From NCBI GenBank assembly GCA_020444075.1, contig JAHLLR010000012.1, positions 32,146-96,145 of the forward strand: DNA of 64,000 bases, read 5' to 3'. The number at the start of each line of letters is the position of its first letter. The stretch's first letter is position 1. This DNA is from Deltaproteobacteria bacterium. Its GTDB lineage: Bacteria; Desulfobacterota; Desulfobacteria; Desulfobacterales; Desulfosarcinaceae. The notes beneath the pieces are model-generated. The model was not told where the DNA came from. It was given only the letters and a program-made list of their open reading frames with translations, and did no database searches. Position numbers and translations under genes: made by a program. Positions 1-9,005 of the stretch are shown piece after piece.

Positions 1-693
1 GTCCGCCTGGAACAGGCGGTTGCTGCTGCGGTGGTCTCCGTTTTCAAATTGGTGGTCCGGACCAAACTTTCCGGTGAGCAATCCCTGGGCCATGGGCGAG
101 TAGGCCAGGATCGTCACCCGGTTTTCCTGACACCAGGCCAGGGTATCGGTCTCAACATGACGCCACAACAGAGAATAGGGGGGTTGGAGACTCTCGACGG
201 GACCGATTTTACATATCGATTTGAGTTGATCGAGGGAAAAATTGGATACGCCAATAGCGCGAATCTTTCCCTGGTCCTTGAGGTCCGCCAGGGCCTTCAT
301 GGTTTCCTCCATGGGCACCGGCCTGGCGCCGAATGAACCCGGAGGCCAGTGGACCTGGTAATGGTCCAGGTAGTCGGTCCCCAGATTTTTCAGGGAGCGG
401 TCGCAGGCGGCGATCACCTGATCGTATTTGAGATGGTTGGAGAACACCTTGGACAGGATCACCACCTTGTCCCGGTGGCTGCCGATGGCTTTGCCCAACA
501 CCTTTTCCGAGTGCCCGTTGCCATATACTTCGGCGGTATCGAAAGTGGTGATGCCGGCATCCATGGCCGCCTGGATCGCCTTTTCGCTCTGCGCATCATC
601 GATGCCGGTCCACATGGATTTGCCGGTCTGCCACGTTCCCATGATTATCGGAGACAGGCGGATGTCCGTTTTTCCCAGCGTTCTTGATTCCAT
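1..693 (-). CDS. Aldo/keto reductase, 3' end cut by the window edge
   Basis: The reverse strand is open from ATG at 693 to base 1 and gives 231 residues of an aldo/keto reductase, a cytosolic NAD(P)H-dependent carbonyl reductase family. It opens MESRTLGKTDIRLSPI. The family tetrad is visible: Asp and Tyr in FDTAEVYG, Lys in VVILSKVF, and His in HYQVHW; IGVSNFSLDQL follows, as usual. AGGGAGGGACA just upstream is a good ribosome site. It is divergent from the helicase gene. Family members are about 310-330 residues, so roughly 90 C-terminal residues lie outside. The substrate cannot be told. Confidence 0.9.
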   Translation of the reverse strand, partial: MESRTLGKTDIRLSPIIMGTWQTGKSMWTGIDDAQSEKAIQAAMDAGITTFDTAEVYGNGHSEKVLGKAIGSHRDKVVILSKVFSNHLKYDQVIAACDRSLKNLGTDYLDHYQVHWPPGSFGARPVPMEETMKALADLKDQGKIRAIGVSNFSLDQLKSICKIGPVESLQPPYSLLWRHVETDTLAWCQENRVTILAYSPMAQGLLTGKFGPDHQFENGDHRSSNRLFQAD

Positions 694-762
694 TGTCCCT
701 CCCTAATTTATCGTATTTGAGATGGGGTTGGCCCTTGGGCACACCCCTTTCGAGTTGCCGGC

Positions 763-791
763 TTGACCAAAATTATTTCGACCTCTACAGT
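763..791 (+). promoter_or_regulatory. Sigma70-type promoter of the nuclease-helicase gene
   Basis: TTGACC (763-768), a 17-base spacer and TACAGT (786-791) lie in the 163-bp divergent gap. A start site near 798 would leave little room for translation from the TTG at 809 and fits the TTG at 857 better. Confidence 0.5.
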
Positions 792-856
792 AGTGCGCGT
801 TTTCGCCATTGGCAAGGAGGCGGAATCCGGAGAATCGGTCAGAAGGGAGAACCCGT

Positions 857-3196
857 TTGAAAGAACGACATCAAATTGCCGTCAGAACGCTGGTGGATGT
901 TGTGCTCCGCGCCGGTGATCTGGATATGCGGTTTGCCGTTTCCGGGCGTCCCCTTGAAGGCATTCGTGTGCACCAGAAGATCCAGCGGCAGCGGCCTGAT
1001 GAGTATCGCGCCGAGGTGCCGGTTTCAATGGAGCTAGAAACGGCGGATATGGTCCTGGTCGTTGCCGGCCGCATCGATGGGGTTCTCGAAACCGAGACGG
1101 GGGTCATCGTCGAAGAGATCAAATCAACCACCCACGATCTGAAGGCCATCGAAAAGGCGCAGAATCCCTGCCATTGGGGACAGGCCAAGGTTTATGCCTA
1201 CCTGTTGGCACGTGAACAGCACCTTGGGACGGTGACCGTTCGGCTGACCTACTGCCATCTGGATACCGGCGACACCGTGGAACTGGTCGAGGTGTTGACC
1301 CATGATCAACTGGAATCTTTTTTTCAGACACTGATCGACCGCTATCTGAAATGGGCCACGACCCTCGTCCGGTGGCGCCATCTTCGTGATACCGCCATAG
1401 ATATCCTCGACTTTCCCTTTACCCCCTATCGAACCGGTCAACGTGCCATGGCGGTCTCCGTCTATCGAACTATCCGGGATGGCGGTCAGGCGCTCATCCA
1501 GGCATCCACAGGCATCGGCAAGACCATGGCGGTGCTCTACCCGGCGATCAAGACGATCGGTGAGGGTTTTACCGACCGGATATTTTTTCTTACCGCCCGG
1601 AATACCGGCAAGGCCTCGGCGGTCAAGGCCCTGAACATCCTCCAGGAATCGGGACTTCGTTTGAAACGGGTGTCCCTGACCGCCAAGGACCGGATCTGCT
1701 TTTGTCTCGATGCCACCTGCAATCCGGAGGTATGCGAGTTTGCCCGCGGGCATTTCGATCGACTGTCGGCAGCTTTGGACGAGGCGTTCGTCCATGACAA
1801 TCTGGACCGCGGCACCATCGAGGCCGTGGCCCGATCCCACCGGGTATGCCCCTTTGAGTTTTCCCTGGAGCTGTCCCGCTGGGCGGATTGCATCATCTGC
1901 GATTATAACTACGCCTTCGATCCCCGCGTGTACCTGAAGCGATTTTTCGATGAGGAAAACGGTGCCTACGCCTTTCTGGTGGATGAAGCCCACAACCTGG
2001 TGGACCGGTCCCGTGAGATGTTTTCCGCTCACCTGAACAAAAGCGCATTCCTATCGCTCCGGCGGGCGGTGAAAGCTCATCTGCCGGCGGTTTATCGAGC
2101 GGCGGGAAAGGTCAACACCTGGATGCTCGATGCGCGAAAAAAAACCCAGGAAGCCGGCGGATTTCAATTTGAAAACCGGTTGCCAGACGGGTTGGAGCCC
2201 TTGTTGCGCGGTTTTTTGCGCGTATCGGAACGATGGCTGGCCAGGAATCAATCGACCCCCTACCGGGAAATCGTTCTGGAACGGTATTTCGAAACCAGCG
2301 GATTCCTGCGGGTCTGGGATCAATATGACGACAGCTATGTGACCTGCCGCCAGGTAACCGGCAAGGACATTCAACTCAAACTTTTCTGCCTGGATCCCTC
2401 CGGGCATCTGAATCTGGCCCTGCGTCGCTCCCGGTCGGCCATCTTCTTTTCGGCCACCATGGCACCGGCACCCTATTTCAAGGAGATACTGGGATGCGCA
2501 CCGACCGCGGCCATGCTGGCCATCCCTTCCCCTTTTCCCCGAAAACATCTGAAGGTGCTCATTGCCAGCGGCGTATCCACCTATTACGCCCACCGGGAAC
2601 AGAGTGTGGATCGAATTGTGGCCCTGGTCCGAAGCTTCATCCACTCCAAAAAAGGCAATTACCTGTGCTTTTTTCCTTCTTATGAATACATGACCATGGT
2701 GGTCGAACGATTTAAAGCGCACGAGAAGGCTGTTCAGGTCATGGTGCAGGCCCGCGAGATGGACGAAACCGGACGCACCCAGTTCCTTGACCGTTTTTCA
2801 GCGCAAAATCATCAAACGCTGGTCGGATTTGCCGTTATGGGGGGAATTTTCGGCGAGGGTATCGATCTGGTTGGCGAGCGGCTCAGCGGAGCCGTCATTG
2901 TGGGGGTGGGCTTGCCGGCCATCTGTCCGGAGCGGGATCTGATTCGCAGCTATTTTGATGGGCGGGGAGCCGGATTTGACTTTGCATACCGTTTCCCGGG
3001 GATCAACCGGGTGCTGCAGGCCGCCGGCAGGGTAATCCGCACGGACCAGGATCGCGGCGCATTGCTGCTCGTGGACCAGCGGTTTTGCCGTTCCACCTAC
3101 CTGGGCCTGCTGCCCGACCACTGGGCAACGGCGATCATCGGATCAGAACGGCAGCTGGAAGACCGGTTGAAGCGGTTCTGGTCATCCGGCGATTGA
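857..3196 (+). CDS. DinG/XPD-type Fe-S DNA helicase with N-terminal PD-(D/E)XK nuclease domain
   Basis: A 779-residue superfamily 2 helicase. Residues 1-125 resemble a Cas4/RecB-type nuclease: GRID (Asp74) then EEIK (Glu87, Lys89), followed by a QAKVYAYLL helix. The helicase has Walker A STGIGKT (217-223), VDEAH (375-379), FFSATMAP and a motif VI region GRVIRTDQD. Between motifs I and II, cysteines at 281/283, 288, 293 and 331 fit the XPD/DinG 4Fe-4S insertion. Likely role is 5'-3' unwinding of damaged or flap DNA with attached nuclease activity, inferred from the domains. I chose TTG at 857 because GAAGGGA lies 8 bases upstream and the promoter sits before it; an in-frame TTG at 809 would add 16 residues. 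Confidence 0.88.
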   Translation: MKERHQIAVRTLVDVVLRAGDLDMRFAVSGRPLEGIRVHQKIQRQRPDEYRAEVPVSMELETADMVLVVAGRIDGVLETETGVIVEEIKSTTHDLKAIEKAQNPCHWGQAKVYAYLLAREQHLGTVTVRLTYCHLDTGDTVELVEVLTHDQLESFFQTLIDRYLKWATTLVRWRHLRDTAIDILDFPFTPYRTGQRAMAVSVYRTIRDGGQALIQASTGIGKTMAVLYPAIKTIGEGFTDRIFFLTARNTGKASAVKALNILQESGLRLKRVSLTAKDRICFCLDATCNPEVCEFARGHFDRLSAALDEAFVHDNLDRGTIEAVARSHRVCPFEFSLELSRWADCIICDYNYAFDPRVYLKRFFDEENGAYAFLVDEAHNLVDRSREMFSAHLNKSAFLSLRRAVKAHLPAVYRAAGKVNTWMLDARKKTQEAGGFQFENRLPDGLEPLLRGFLRVSERWLARNQSTPYREIVLERYFETSGFLRVWDQYDDSYVTCRQVTGKDIQLKLFCLDPSGHLNLALRRSRSAIFFSATMAPAPYFKEILGCAPTAAMLAIPSPFPRKHLKVLIASGVSTYYAHREQSVDRIVALVRSFIHSKKGNYLCFFPSYEYMTMVVERFKAHEKAVQVMVQAREMDETGRTQFLDRFSAQNHQTLVGFAVMGGIFGEGIDLVGERLSGAVIVGVGLPAICPERDLIRSYFDGRGAGFDFAYRFPGINRVLQAAGRVIRTDQDRGALLLVDQRFCRSTYLGLLPDHWATAIIGSERQLEDRLKRFWSSGD

Positions 3197-3272
3197 CTGC
3201 CACACCTTCCGTAATGATGTCCGCTCCTGTCCTGCATTGGCTGGATGACGGCGGAAAGCGCTTCTATCCGGT

Positions 3273-3554
3273 CTATTTCAGGTTGTTCAGCTTTCCGTTT
3301 TTCTTGGGATCCGCTGGCGTGCCCTGACAATAATCGCGCCAGTCGCAGTCAGTGATATCGCAGTCCGCATTACCCATTTTGAAACAGTCCGTCATCCCCG
3401 CGGTTCTCTGCAGGCTTCGGACCATGGCGATAATATCCACTCGTCCGGCGGGACAATTTTTTTTCCCCTTGTCATCCCGGGGCGGAAGGTCGGATTTGCA
3501 GCTGGAACAATAGGGTTCCTGGTTCTCTGGAACGGAAGATCGATGTTGATCCAT
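3273..3554 (-). CDS. Small Cys-rich hypothetical protein
   Basis: 93 residues, not recognised. Eight cysteines occur, including CSSC near the N-terminus and a CDITDCDWRDYC cluster near the C-terminus, a spacing that suggests metal binding. No signal peptide or membrane segment is visible. It faces the helicase gene and lies 34 bp downstream of a second small Cys-rich gene in the same direction, so the two are probably cotranscribed. GATAACGAGG precedes the ATG. Function unknown; a zinc or Fe-S binding accessory protein is only a guess. Confidence 0.55.
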   Translation of the reverse strand: MDQHRSSVPENQEPYCSSCKSDLPPRDDKGKKNCPAGRVDIIAMVRSLQRTAGMTDCFKMGNADCDITDCDWRDYCQGTPADPKKNGKLNNLK

Positions 3555-3588
3555 CCTCGTTATCTCTTTTGTATTTGGGTCAATGACG

Positions 3589-3789
3589 CTAATACGGGCT
3601 CATCATCGCCGCAGACGGCGATTTGATGTGGTAGCGGCTTTCCTCCGTGCAGTCGATGGCACTGTAACAGATGCTTTTCGCGGTTATCAGATGGAATTCC
3701 TGAACGTCGTGCAGAATTTTACAGTCTTTCAGGCATTCATCCTTCGGGTCGTTCCTTCTTTCGCAGGTTTTGCATGGAGAAGATATCAT
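3589..3789 (-). CDS. Small Cys-rich hypothetical protein
   Basis: 66 residues starting MISSPCKTCERRND. I chose the ATG at 3789 because AAAGGAG lies just upstream; an in-frame ATG at 3825 would add 12 residues without such a site. It contains CKTCERR, a DECLKDCKILHD stretch and two more Cys, so like its downstream neighbour it may bind a metal. It is not recognised. The 376-bp gap before it probably holds its promoter. Confidence 0.6.
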   Translation of the reverse strand: MISSPCKTCERRNDPKDECLKDCKILHDVQEFHLITAKSICYSAIDCTEESRYHIKSPSAAMMSPY

Positions 3790-4165
3790 CTTGTTCTCCT
3801 TTCGTGGCAAGCGCCATACCCTCACGGGTGTTAAAAGAACATGGTACCCGTTAACCTCTCTATCGGTGACCCATTTATTAAAATTGCAGGCAGGGACGGT
3901 CTATTTTCCACCCCCTTTCAGACGGTCCGCTTTTCTCTACTGTACCCATAATATCGGCGGAAAACAAAAAGTCTATAGGGCTTATGATTCATTTTTTTAG
4001 GTTTTTTTACTAGGTCCCGGGAGAAAATCCCGAATCGGGAGAAATTTTGGGGGTGAGAAGGGAGTTATATACAAGATGTTGATATTGCGGTTGAAGCGAA
4101 CCGAAGGGGCATCCCCGTCAATAATAAAAAAAATCCGGCTGAGTGGTTGTGGAAAAACGCTGCGT
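3790..4165. other. 376-bp intergenic region with a doubled CGGGAGAAA motif
   Basis: No convincing gene. It lies between the response regulator stop and the small Cys-rich genes, all leftward. It holds two direct copies of CGGGAGAAA (4018-4026 and 4036-4044, 18 bp apart), the second overlapping a perfect palindrome TCCCGAATCGGGA (4028-4040). This could be a protein-binding site for transcription of the small genes; that is inference. No intrinsic terminator is clear. Confidence 0.4.
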
Positions 4166-4843
4166 TTACTCTTTCCACAGGTCTATGTCGATGAGTCCCA
4201 GCTTGGCAGCGTATCGCACGAGATCCATGGCGCTGTGCAGATCGAGTTTTTTCATGATGTTGGACCGGTGGTTTTCGACGGTTTTAATGCTGATGCATAG
4301 CCGTCCCGCGATTTCCGATTTCGGAAGTCCTTCAGCCAGCATGCGCATAATTTCCTGTTCTCGAGGAGTGAGACGGCCATAATCCGTATCACTCACCCGC
4401 GCCTCGCGGACCGGAGATTTCATCAGCCGTTCCACGACCTCGTGAGAGATGGAGCTGTCCAGAAAATACTCCCCTTCAGTAACGGCATGGAGCCCCTGAA
4501 CCAGACGGCCGGCGGCAGATTCCTTGACCACATAACCGGTTGCCCCGGCCTGGAAGGCTTCGACGATATAGTCGATCTTCGAGTGCATGCTGATAATCAT
4601 TACCCGGGTGTCCGGGAGCGCCTCCCGGATTCGTCGGGTCAACTGCATGCCGCTCTCATCGGGAAGCGAAATGTCAACCAGGGCGACGTCCGGCTTGATC
4701 TTTTGGGCCATGTCAAAACCATTGCGTGCGTCTCCGGCCTCGCCTTCGACCGAGAAATGGCGGTCTCCGGCAATAATCGACTTGAGGCCTTCTCTGAACA
4801 GCGGGTGGTCGTCAATAATCAGAATGCTCTTCCTGGAGGACAC
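4166..4843 (-). CDS. NarL/FixJ-family response regulator
   Basis: 225 residues: an N-terminal receiver (acidic pair DD near 11-12, phospho-acceptor Asp57 in ALVDISLPD, Lys in VVKES) and a C-terminal LuxR-type helix-turn-helix beginning LTPREQEIMRMLAEGL, with SIKTVENHRSNIMKKL as recognition region. The start is GTG with AAAGGAG 7 bases upstream. The gene overlaps the end of the upstream kinase gene by 32 bases, so the two form a translationally coupled pair. The role is phosphorylation-controlled transcription; the target genes are not evident. Confidence 0.92.
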   Translation of the reverse strand: MSSRKSILIIDDHPLFREGLKSIIAGDRHFSVEGEAGDARNGFDMAQKIKPDVALVDISLPDESGMQLTRRIREALPDTRVMIISMHSKIDYIVEAFQAGATGYVVKESAAGRLVQGLHAVTEGEYFLDSSISHEVVERLMKSPVREARVSDTDYGRLTPREQEIMRMLAEGLPKSEIAGRLCISIKTVENHRSNIMKKLDLHSAMDLVRYAAKLGLIDIDLWKE

Positions 4844-6848
4844 TGGTTTTCTCCTTTAAAGGGATGGCGATAAAAATGTAGGTGCCTTTGTCGGGCCGGG
4901 ATTGGATGTTGATTTTCCCTTGCAGCAGACGGACCCGCTCCACCATGCTTTGCAGGCCCATGCGCTTTTCCTTCAGCGCCTGTTGCCGCCGGGCGTTGAC
5001 GTCAAAGCCTTTACCATTGTCTTTGATACGAATAACGATGTCCGGCGAGGAGGCGACCACCCGAATGGTTACCCGGTTGGCGCCCGCATGCCGTTTGATG
5101 TTGTTCAAGGCTTCCTGGATCAGCCGGTAGATGTTGATTTCGGTTTCATATTCAAGGTTCAGTTCGTCCACACCGGCCGCCGCGAAATCGACTTCCGCAG
5201 CACTGGATTTGGAAAAATCCTCGCAGTATAAATACAGGGTTTTGACCAGTCCCAACTGGTCCAGACCGGGTGGACGCAGATCGTAGGCCATGTCCCTGAC
5301 CGCGGCAATCGACCTCTGGAGGATATCGGAAAGTTGCACAACCTTCTCTCTGGTTTCTGCAGGCTGATCTTTGAACAGGGTTTCAAGGCTGATTTTAAGG
5401 GTGGACAGGTCCTGGGCAATATGGTCGTGCAGATCCCGGGATATCTTAAGACGTTCGTCTTCCTGCGCTTTAATCAACTGATGAGTGAGAAACTGCACCT
5501 GATCCTGAGCTTGTTTGCGCTGGGTGACGTCGACCCCGACGCTCAGAATTTCAACGATTCGGTCGGTTTTGTCACGGACCGGTTTGTTGGTCCATGCAAT
5601 CCAGGCCCGCGATCCACCCCGACGGATATTTTCGATTTCATTGGTGGGATATCGCTCCGGATGCTTCAAAAAATCCATCATCAGGGACCGATAGTCCCGT
5701 CCCGAAGATGACCGCCATGGAATGATGCTTCCCAGAATATTTCGTCCGATGATTTCCTGCTCGGGGAAACCGAAGAATTTCCGGGCATATTCATTGAAGA
5801 AAGTGATGTGGCCCAACGGGTCATAACGTACGATAATGCTGTTGGTATTCTGGACCAGTTCCCGGTATTTTGCCTCGCTGCGGCGAAGGGCGGCTTCGGA
5901 TTTTTTGCGGGCGGTTATATCCCTGGCAATGGTGTGGGCACAGGCTTTGCCGGCGATCACAATCTTGCGGCTGTAAAATTCCGTATAGATGGGGCGGCCG
6001 TCTTTTCTGGCGATTTTCGCCTCGCCGGAGATGGATTGACCGGTCCAGATGCGCTTAAAAAAGTCACTGTGCCGCGCGGGGTCCACTTTGGCGTACATAT
6101 CAAATATTTTCATTTTCTTGAGTTCATCCGGCAGGTATCCGGTCAACTGGGAGGCCCTGCGGTTGAAAATCAGGATCGACCCGTCGGCACTGCTGATGAA
6201 AATGGCATCTCTGGAACCGTCGAAAATGATGCGGTGCCGCTCCTGGCTTTCCCGCAAGGTTTTCTCGATCTTTTTGCGGTCCTCAATTTCGTTGAGCAGG
6301 TGTTCGTTGATCAGTGTCAGGTCACGGGTCCGCAGGCGAACCCGTTCTTCCAGATTGCGCCGGTGCCGTTCCAGTTCTTGTTCGGCCGTCTTCCGCTGGT
6401 GAATGTCGATGATCATGCCGAATTTGGAAATGGATCCGTCCGGGTGCGACAGGGGGGTGTCGATTTCGTAATACCAGCGTTGATCCCTGGGGCTCTTCAC
6501 TTCCCAGCGAACGGTTTCCCCTTTGAATACGCGGTCGTTGCAGCACCAGGGGCAAACCTTGTCCAGATTGTGCAGTACCTTGTGGCAAAGCTGCCCGGTG
6601 CCGTCAAAACCTGTTCGTTGGATCAACCGCTCGTTCATGAACGCTATGCGAAAATCTTTGTCGCAAACATACACAAAACCGTCAAAAGCATGGATAATGG
6701 CAGACAGTTGAAGATCCCTTTCCTTCAGCACCTCCCGGGGGGGACGGTGATCGGTAGAAGGGGTCTCGAAGGAAAAACCGACTGTTCCACCGGACTGAAA
6801 TTCCTTTGCAGGCATGGCAAGATGCTTCAATCGGCGGCGTTCGTTCAT
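4812..6848 (-). CDS. PAS-domain sensor histidine kinase, NarX/HisKA_3 type
   Basis: 678 residues without a clear membrane segment, so probably cytoplasmic. In order: a PAS domain (about 45-150) carrying CHKVLHNLDKVCPWCCN, a charged coiled coil (about 155-200), two more PAS domains (about 205-320 and 330-450), a HisKA_3 dimerisation region with phospho-His in SRDLHDHIAQDL near 480, and a HATPase (N-box EALNNIKRHA, DNGKGFD). This architecture goes with NarL-type regulators, matching the overlapping partner downstream. The Cys-rich first PAS may sense redox or bind a metal; that is inference. A GGGAG stretch lies 9-10 bases before the ATG. Confidence 0.9.
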   Translation of the reverse strand: MNERRRLKHLAMPAKEFQSGGTVGFSFETPSTDHRPPREVLKERDLQLSAIIHAFDGFVYVCDKDFRIAFMNERLIQRTGFDGTGQLCHKVLHNLDKVCPWCCNDRVFKGETVRWEVKSPRDQRWYYEIDTPLSHPDGSISKFGMIIDIHQRKTAEQELERHRRNLEERVRLRTRDLTLINEHLLNEIEDRKKIEKTLRESQERHRIIFDGSRDAIFISSADGSILIFNRRASQLTGYLPDELKKMKIFDMYAKVDPARHSDFFKRIWTGQSISGEAKIARKDGRPIYTEFYSRKIVIAGKACAHTIARDITARKKSEAALRRSEAKYRELVQNTNSIIVRYDPLGHITFFNEYARKFFGFPEQEIIGRNILGSIIPWRSSSGRDYRSLMMDFLKHPERYPTNEIENIRRGGSRAWIAWTNKPVRDKTDRIVEILSVGVDVTQRKQAQDQVQFLTHQLIKAQEDERLKISRDLHDHIAQDLSTLKISLETLFKDQPAETREKVVQLSDILQRSIAAVRDMAYDLRPPGLDQLGLVKTLYLYCEDFSKSSAAEVDFAAAGVDELNLEYETEINIYRLIQEALNNIKRHAGANRVTIRVVASSPDIVIRIKDNGKGFDVNARRQQALKEKRMGLQSMVERVRLLQGKINIQSRPDKGTYIFIAIPLKEKTSVLQEEHSDY

Positions 6849-6997
6849 CCGGACAGCTCCCGTGGGTGACTGACGATGGGGCAGTGGTGTGACTGCTGAA
6901 AAGCTATCTCAGAACCCTGTTCCTGGAAAGAAAAAACTTTGAAAAAGATGAAATATTCGATAGAACACGTTACCACTGGCACAAAGGCAGGCGCAAC

Positions 6998-7396
6998 GTG
7001 ACCGATCATGAACCGCTGGAAACGGATGATGATTGCCGGACGGATGTCAGGCAGGCAGTCTCCGCTTACACCCAGAGCGAAAAAGTGAAGTCGGGATTAA
7101 TATGGATCTGCCAGGTTGCCGACCAGGTGGCGGCCATGGACGGTCCGGGGCGGCAGCAGGGACTGAGTCTGCTTAAAACCCTCGCCCATATGGTTGCCGA
7201 TGAATCGGATCTGGCCGGCAGGATCACCGGTGACCGACGCTGGCAAGAAATCGGAAAAAAAATCAATATGGCGCTGGTAATGATCAATTCAGGCGTTCCC
7301 CAGGAAACCGCATTTCATCTGACGCAGGCCCTGACCCGGGTCACCCGCATTGGTGGGCAGGCTGCATCGGTGTTAAGGGAAAACGGCCTGTTTTAG
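6998..7396 (+). CDS. Hypothetical protein, helical
   Basis: 132 residues from GTG, not recognised. The N-terminus is acidic (EPLETDDD), the rest looks alpha-helical with a central segment rich in Met and Ala, and there are no Cys clusters, signal peptide or membrane segment. It is divergent from the PAS kinase gene (149-bp gap) and lies 36 bp before the next small gene, so it may head a short operon with the 85-residue protein and perhaps the nucleoside transporter. Coding is supported by length, codon pattern and spacing only. Confidence 0.6.
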   Translation: MTDHEPLETDDDCRTDVRQAVSAYTQSEKVKSGLIWICQVADQVAAMDGPGRQQGLSLLKTLAHMVADESDLAGRITGDRRWQEIGKKINMALVMINSGVPQETAFHLTQALTRVTRIGGQAASVLRENGLF

Positions 7397-7432
7397 GTCG
7401 CGCCCATCCATCATCGGAGGACAATTGAAGGC

Positions 7433-7690
7433 ATGAAAGACAAAATCGGTATCTACTACTACCCCGTTCCTGAGAACAAGCGGGTGCGCATGTATGTACG
7501 CGAGAAAAACGAAGATGTTGAATTCAGAATGAAAAACGAAGACGACCCCAGCGTCTGGAATGATCACGGCTGGGTTCCCTATGACGCCATTCAACAGGCT
7601 CAGGTGCTGTATGAGAAACGCGGTCGGTTCGATCCCCACCGGGCATATGACATCCAGATTGCGAAAGTATTGATCCGGGACGGCGGATAG
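7433..7690 (+). CDS. Small hypothetical protein
   Basis: 85 residues, rich in Tyr, Asp and charged residues (IGIYYYPVPENKRVRMYVRE near the start; VPYDAIQQAQ later). It is preceded by CGGAGGACAAT, a strong ribosome site. Not recognised, but it looks like a compact conserved domain, since hydrophobic and charged residues alternate as in beta strands. It is followed after 57 bp by the CNT transporter in the same direction. Confidence 0.65.
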   Translation: MKDKIGIYYYPVPENKRVRMYVREKNEDVEFRMKNEDDPSVWNDHGWVPYDAIQQAQVLYEKRGRFDPHRAYDIQIAKVLIRDGG

Positions 7691-7747
7691 GACGGGTCCG
7701 CGATATCAGGGTTTCGGCAACGCTAACGGACGACGGGGACAGGATCC

Positions 7748-8989
7748 ATGGCTTTACAGGGATCGGCCGGACTGGTGGTTTTTCTTCTCCTGGCTTGGCT
7801 GATGGGCGAAAATCGCAAACAGGTATCGTTGAAAATCGTTGCCGTGGGCATCAGCGCCCAGGTGATCATCGGCCTGATCCTTCTGAAGGTCCCGGTTTTC
7901 AGGCAATTTTTCCTGGTGGTGAACGATGGGGTGATGGCTCTGGAGGCGGCCACCACCGCAGGAACGGCATTTGTTTTCGGCTACCTCGGCGGCGGCCCAT
8001 TGCCCTTTGTCGAGGCCTATCCCGGTGCTGCCTTTATCCTGGCGTTTCGGGCCCTGCCATTGGTTCTGGTGATCAGCGCCCTGTCGGCGCTGCTGTTTCA
8101 TTGGCAAATCCTGCCCTTGGTCGTCCGGGGTTTCTCCTGGTGTCTGCGAAAAACCATGGGGCTGGGGGGCGCCGAAGGCCTCGGGGTGTCGGCCAACGTA
8201 TTTGTAGGCATGGTGGAGTCCCCGCTGTTTGTGAGGCCTTACCTCGAAAAGATGACCCGCAGCGAGCTGTTTACCCTGATGACGGCCGGGATGGCCACCA
8301 TTGCCGGTACGGTGATGGTTCTGTATGCCAGTATCCTGGGTGATGTCATCCCCGGTGTCATGGGCCATATTCTCACCGCCTCCATCATCAGCGTGCCGGC
8401 CGCCGTCACCGTGGCCAAGGTCATGGTCCCCGAAACCGGGTCTCCCACCGGTGGACGACTGGCGGAGGACCATCCACATGCCGGCAGCATGGACGCAGTC
8501 ACCCGAGGCACCCTTCAAGGTGTTGAACTGTTGATTAACATAATCGCCATGCTGGTGGTGCTGGTGGCACTGGTTCATCTCGTCAATACGATGTTGGGGA
8601 TAATGCCTGACATCGGTGGACAACCCCTCACCCTTCAACGGGTTCTGGGGGGCGCAATGGCACCCGTCGTCTGGCTCATGGGAGTGCCCTGGCAGGAAGC
8701 GCAGGAAGCCGGCCGACTCATGGGCGTAAAAACCATGCTCAACGAATTTCTGGCCTACCTGGAACTCAGTCGCCTGGCCCCGGGTACGCTGAGTGACCGC
8801 AGCATGCTCATCATGACCTATGCCATGTGCGGATTTGCCAACCCCGGCAGTTTGGGGATCATGATCGGGGGCATGGGAACCATGGCCCCGGGCCGGCGCA
8901 GCGAGATCGTTGCCTTGGGTTGGCGATCCGTGGTGGCCGGCACGCTGGCCACCTGCATGACGGGTGCGGTCGTGGGGATTCTGGATTGA
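7748..8989 (+). CDS. Concentrative nucleoside transporter (NupC/CNT family)
   Basis: 413 residues, strongly hydrophobic, about nine to eleven membrane segments. The CNT signature is clear: GLGVSANVFVGMVESPLFV around 155-175, and a C-terminal CGFANPGSLGIMIGG segment matching the second conserved Asn/Ser motif. Family members use an H+ or Na+ gradient to import nucleosides across the inner membrane. The protein ends with a compact hydrophobic helix. It is transcribed with two small upstream proteins and faces the YqeY gene. Substrate range cannot be read from sequence. Confidence 0.88.
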   Translation: MALQGSAGLVVFLLLAWLMGENRKQVSLKIVAVGISAQVIIGLILLKVPVFRQFFLVVNDGVMALEAATTAGTAFVFGYLGGGPLPFVEAYPGAAFILAFRALPLVLVISALSALLFHWQILPLVVRGFSWCLRKTMGLGGAEGLGVSANVFVGMVESPLFVRPYLEKMTRSELFTLMTAGMATIAGTVMVLYASILGDVIPGVMGHILTASIISVPAAVTVAKVMVPETGSPTGGRLAEDHPHAGSMDAVTRGTLQGVELLINIIAMLVVLVALVHLVNTMLGIMPDIGGQPLTLQRVLGGAMAPVVWLMGVPWQEAQEAGRLMGVKTMLNEFLAYLELSRLAPGTLSDRSMLIMTYAMCGFANPGSLGIMIGGMGTMAPGRRSEIVALGWRSVVAGTLATCMTGAVVGILD

Positions 8990-9005
8990 AGGTTTTAAAG
9001 CGTTT

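Noticed and set aside
1124..2032. Reverse-strand open frame of 302 codons opposite the helicase
   Set aside because: A shadow of high-GC coding; the helicase Fe-S and Walker motifs are on the forward strand.
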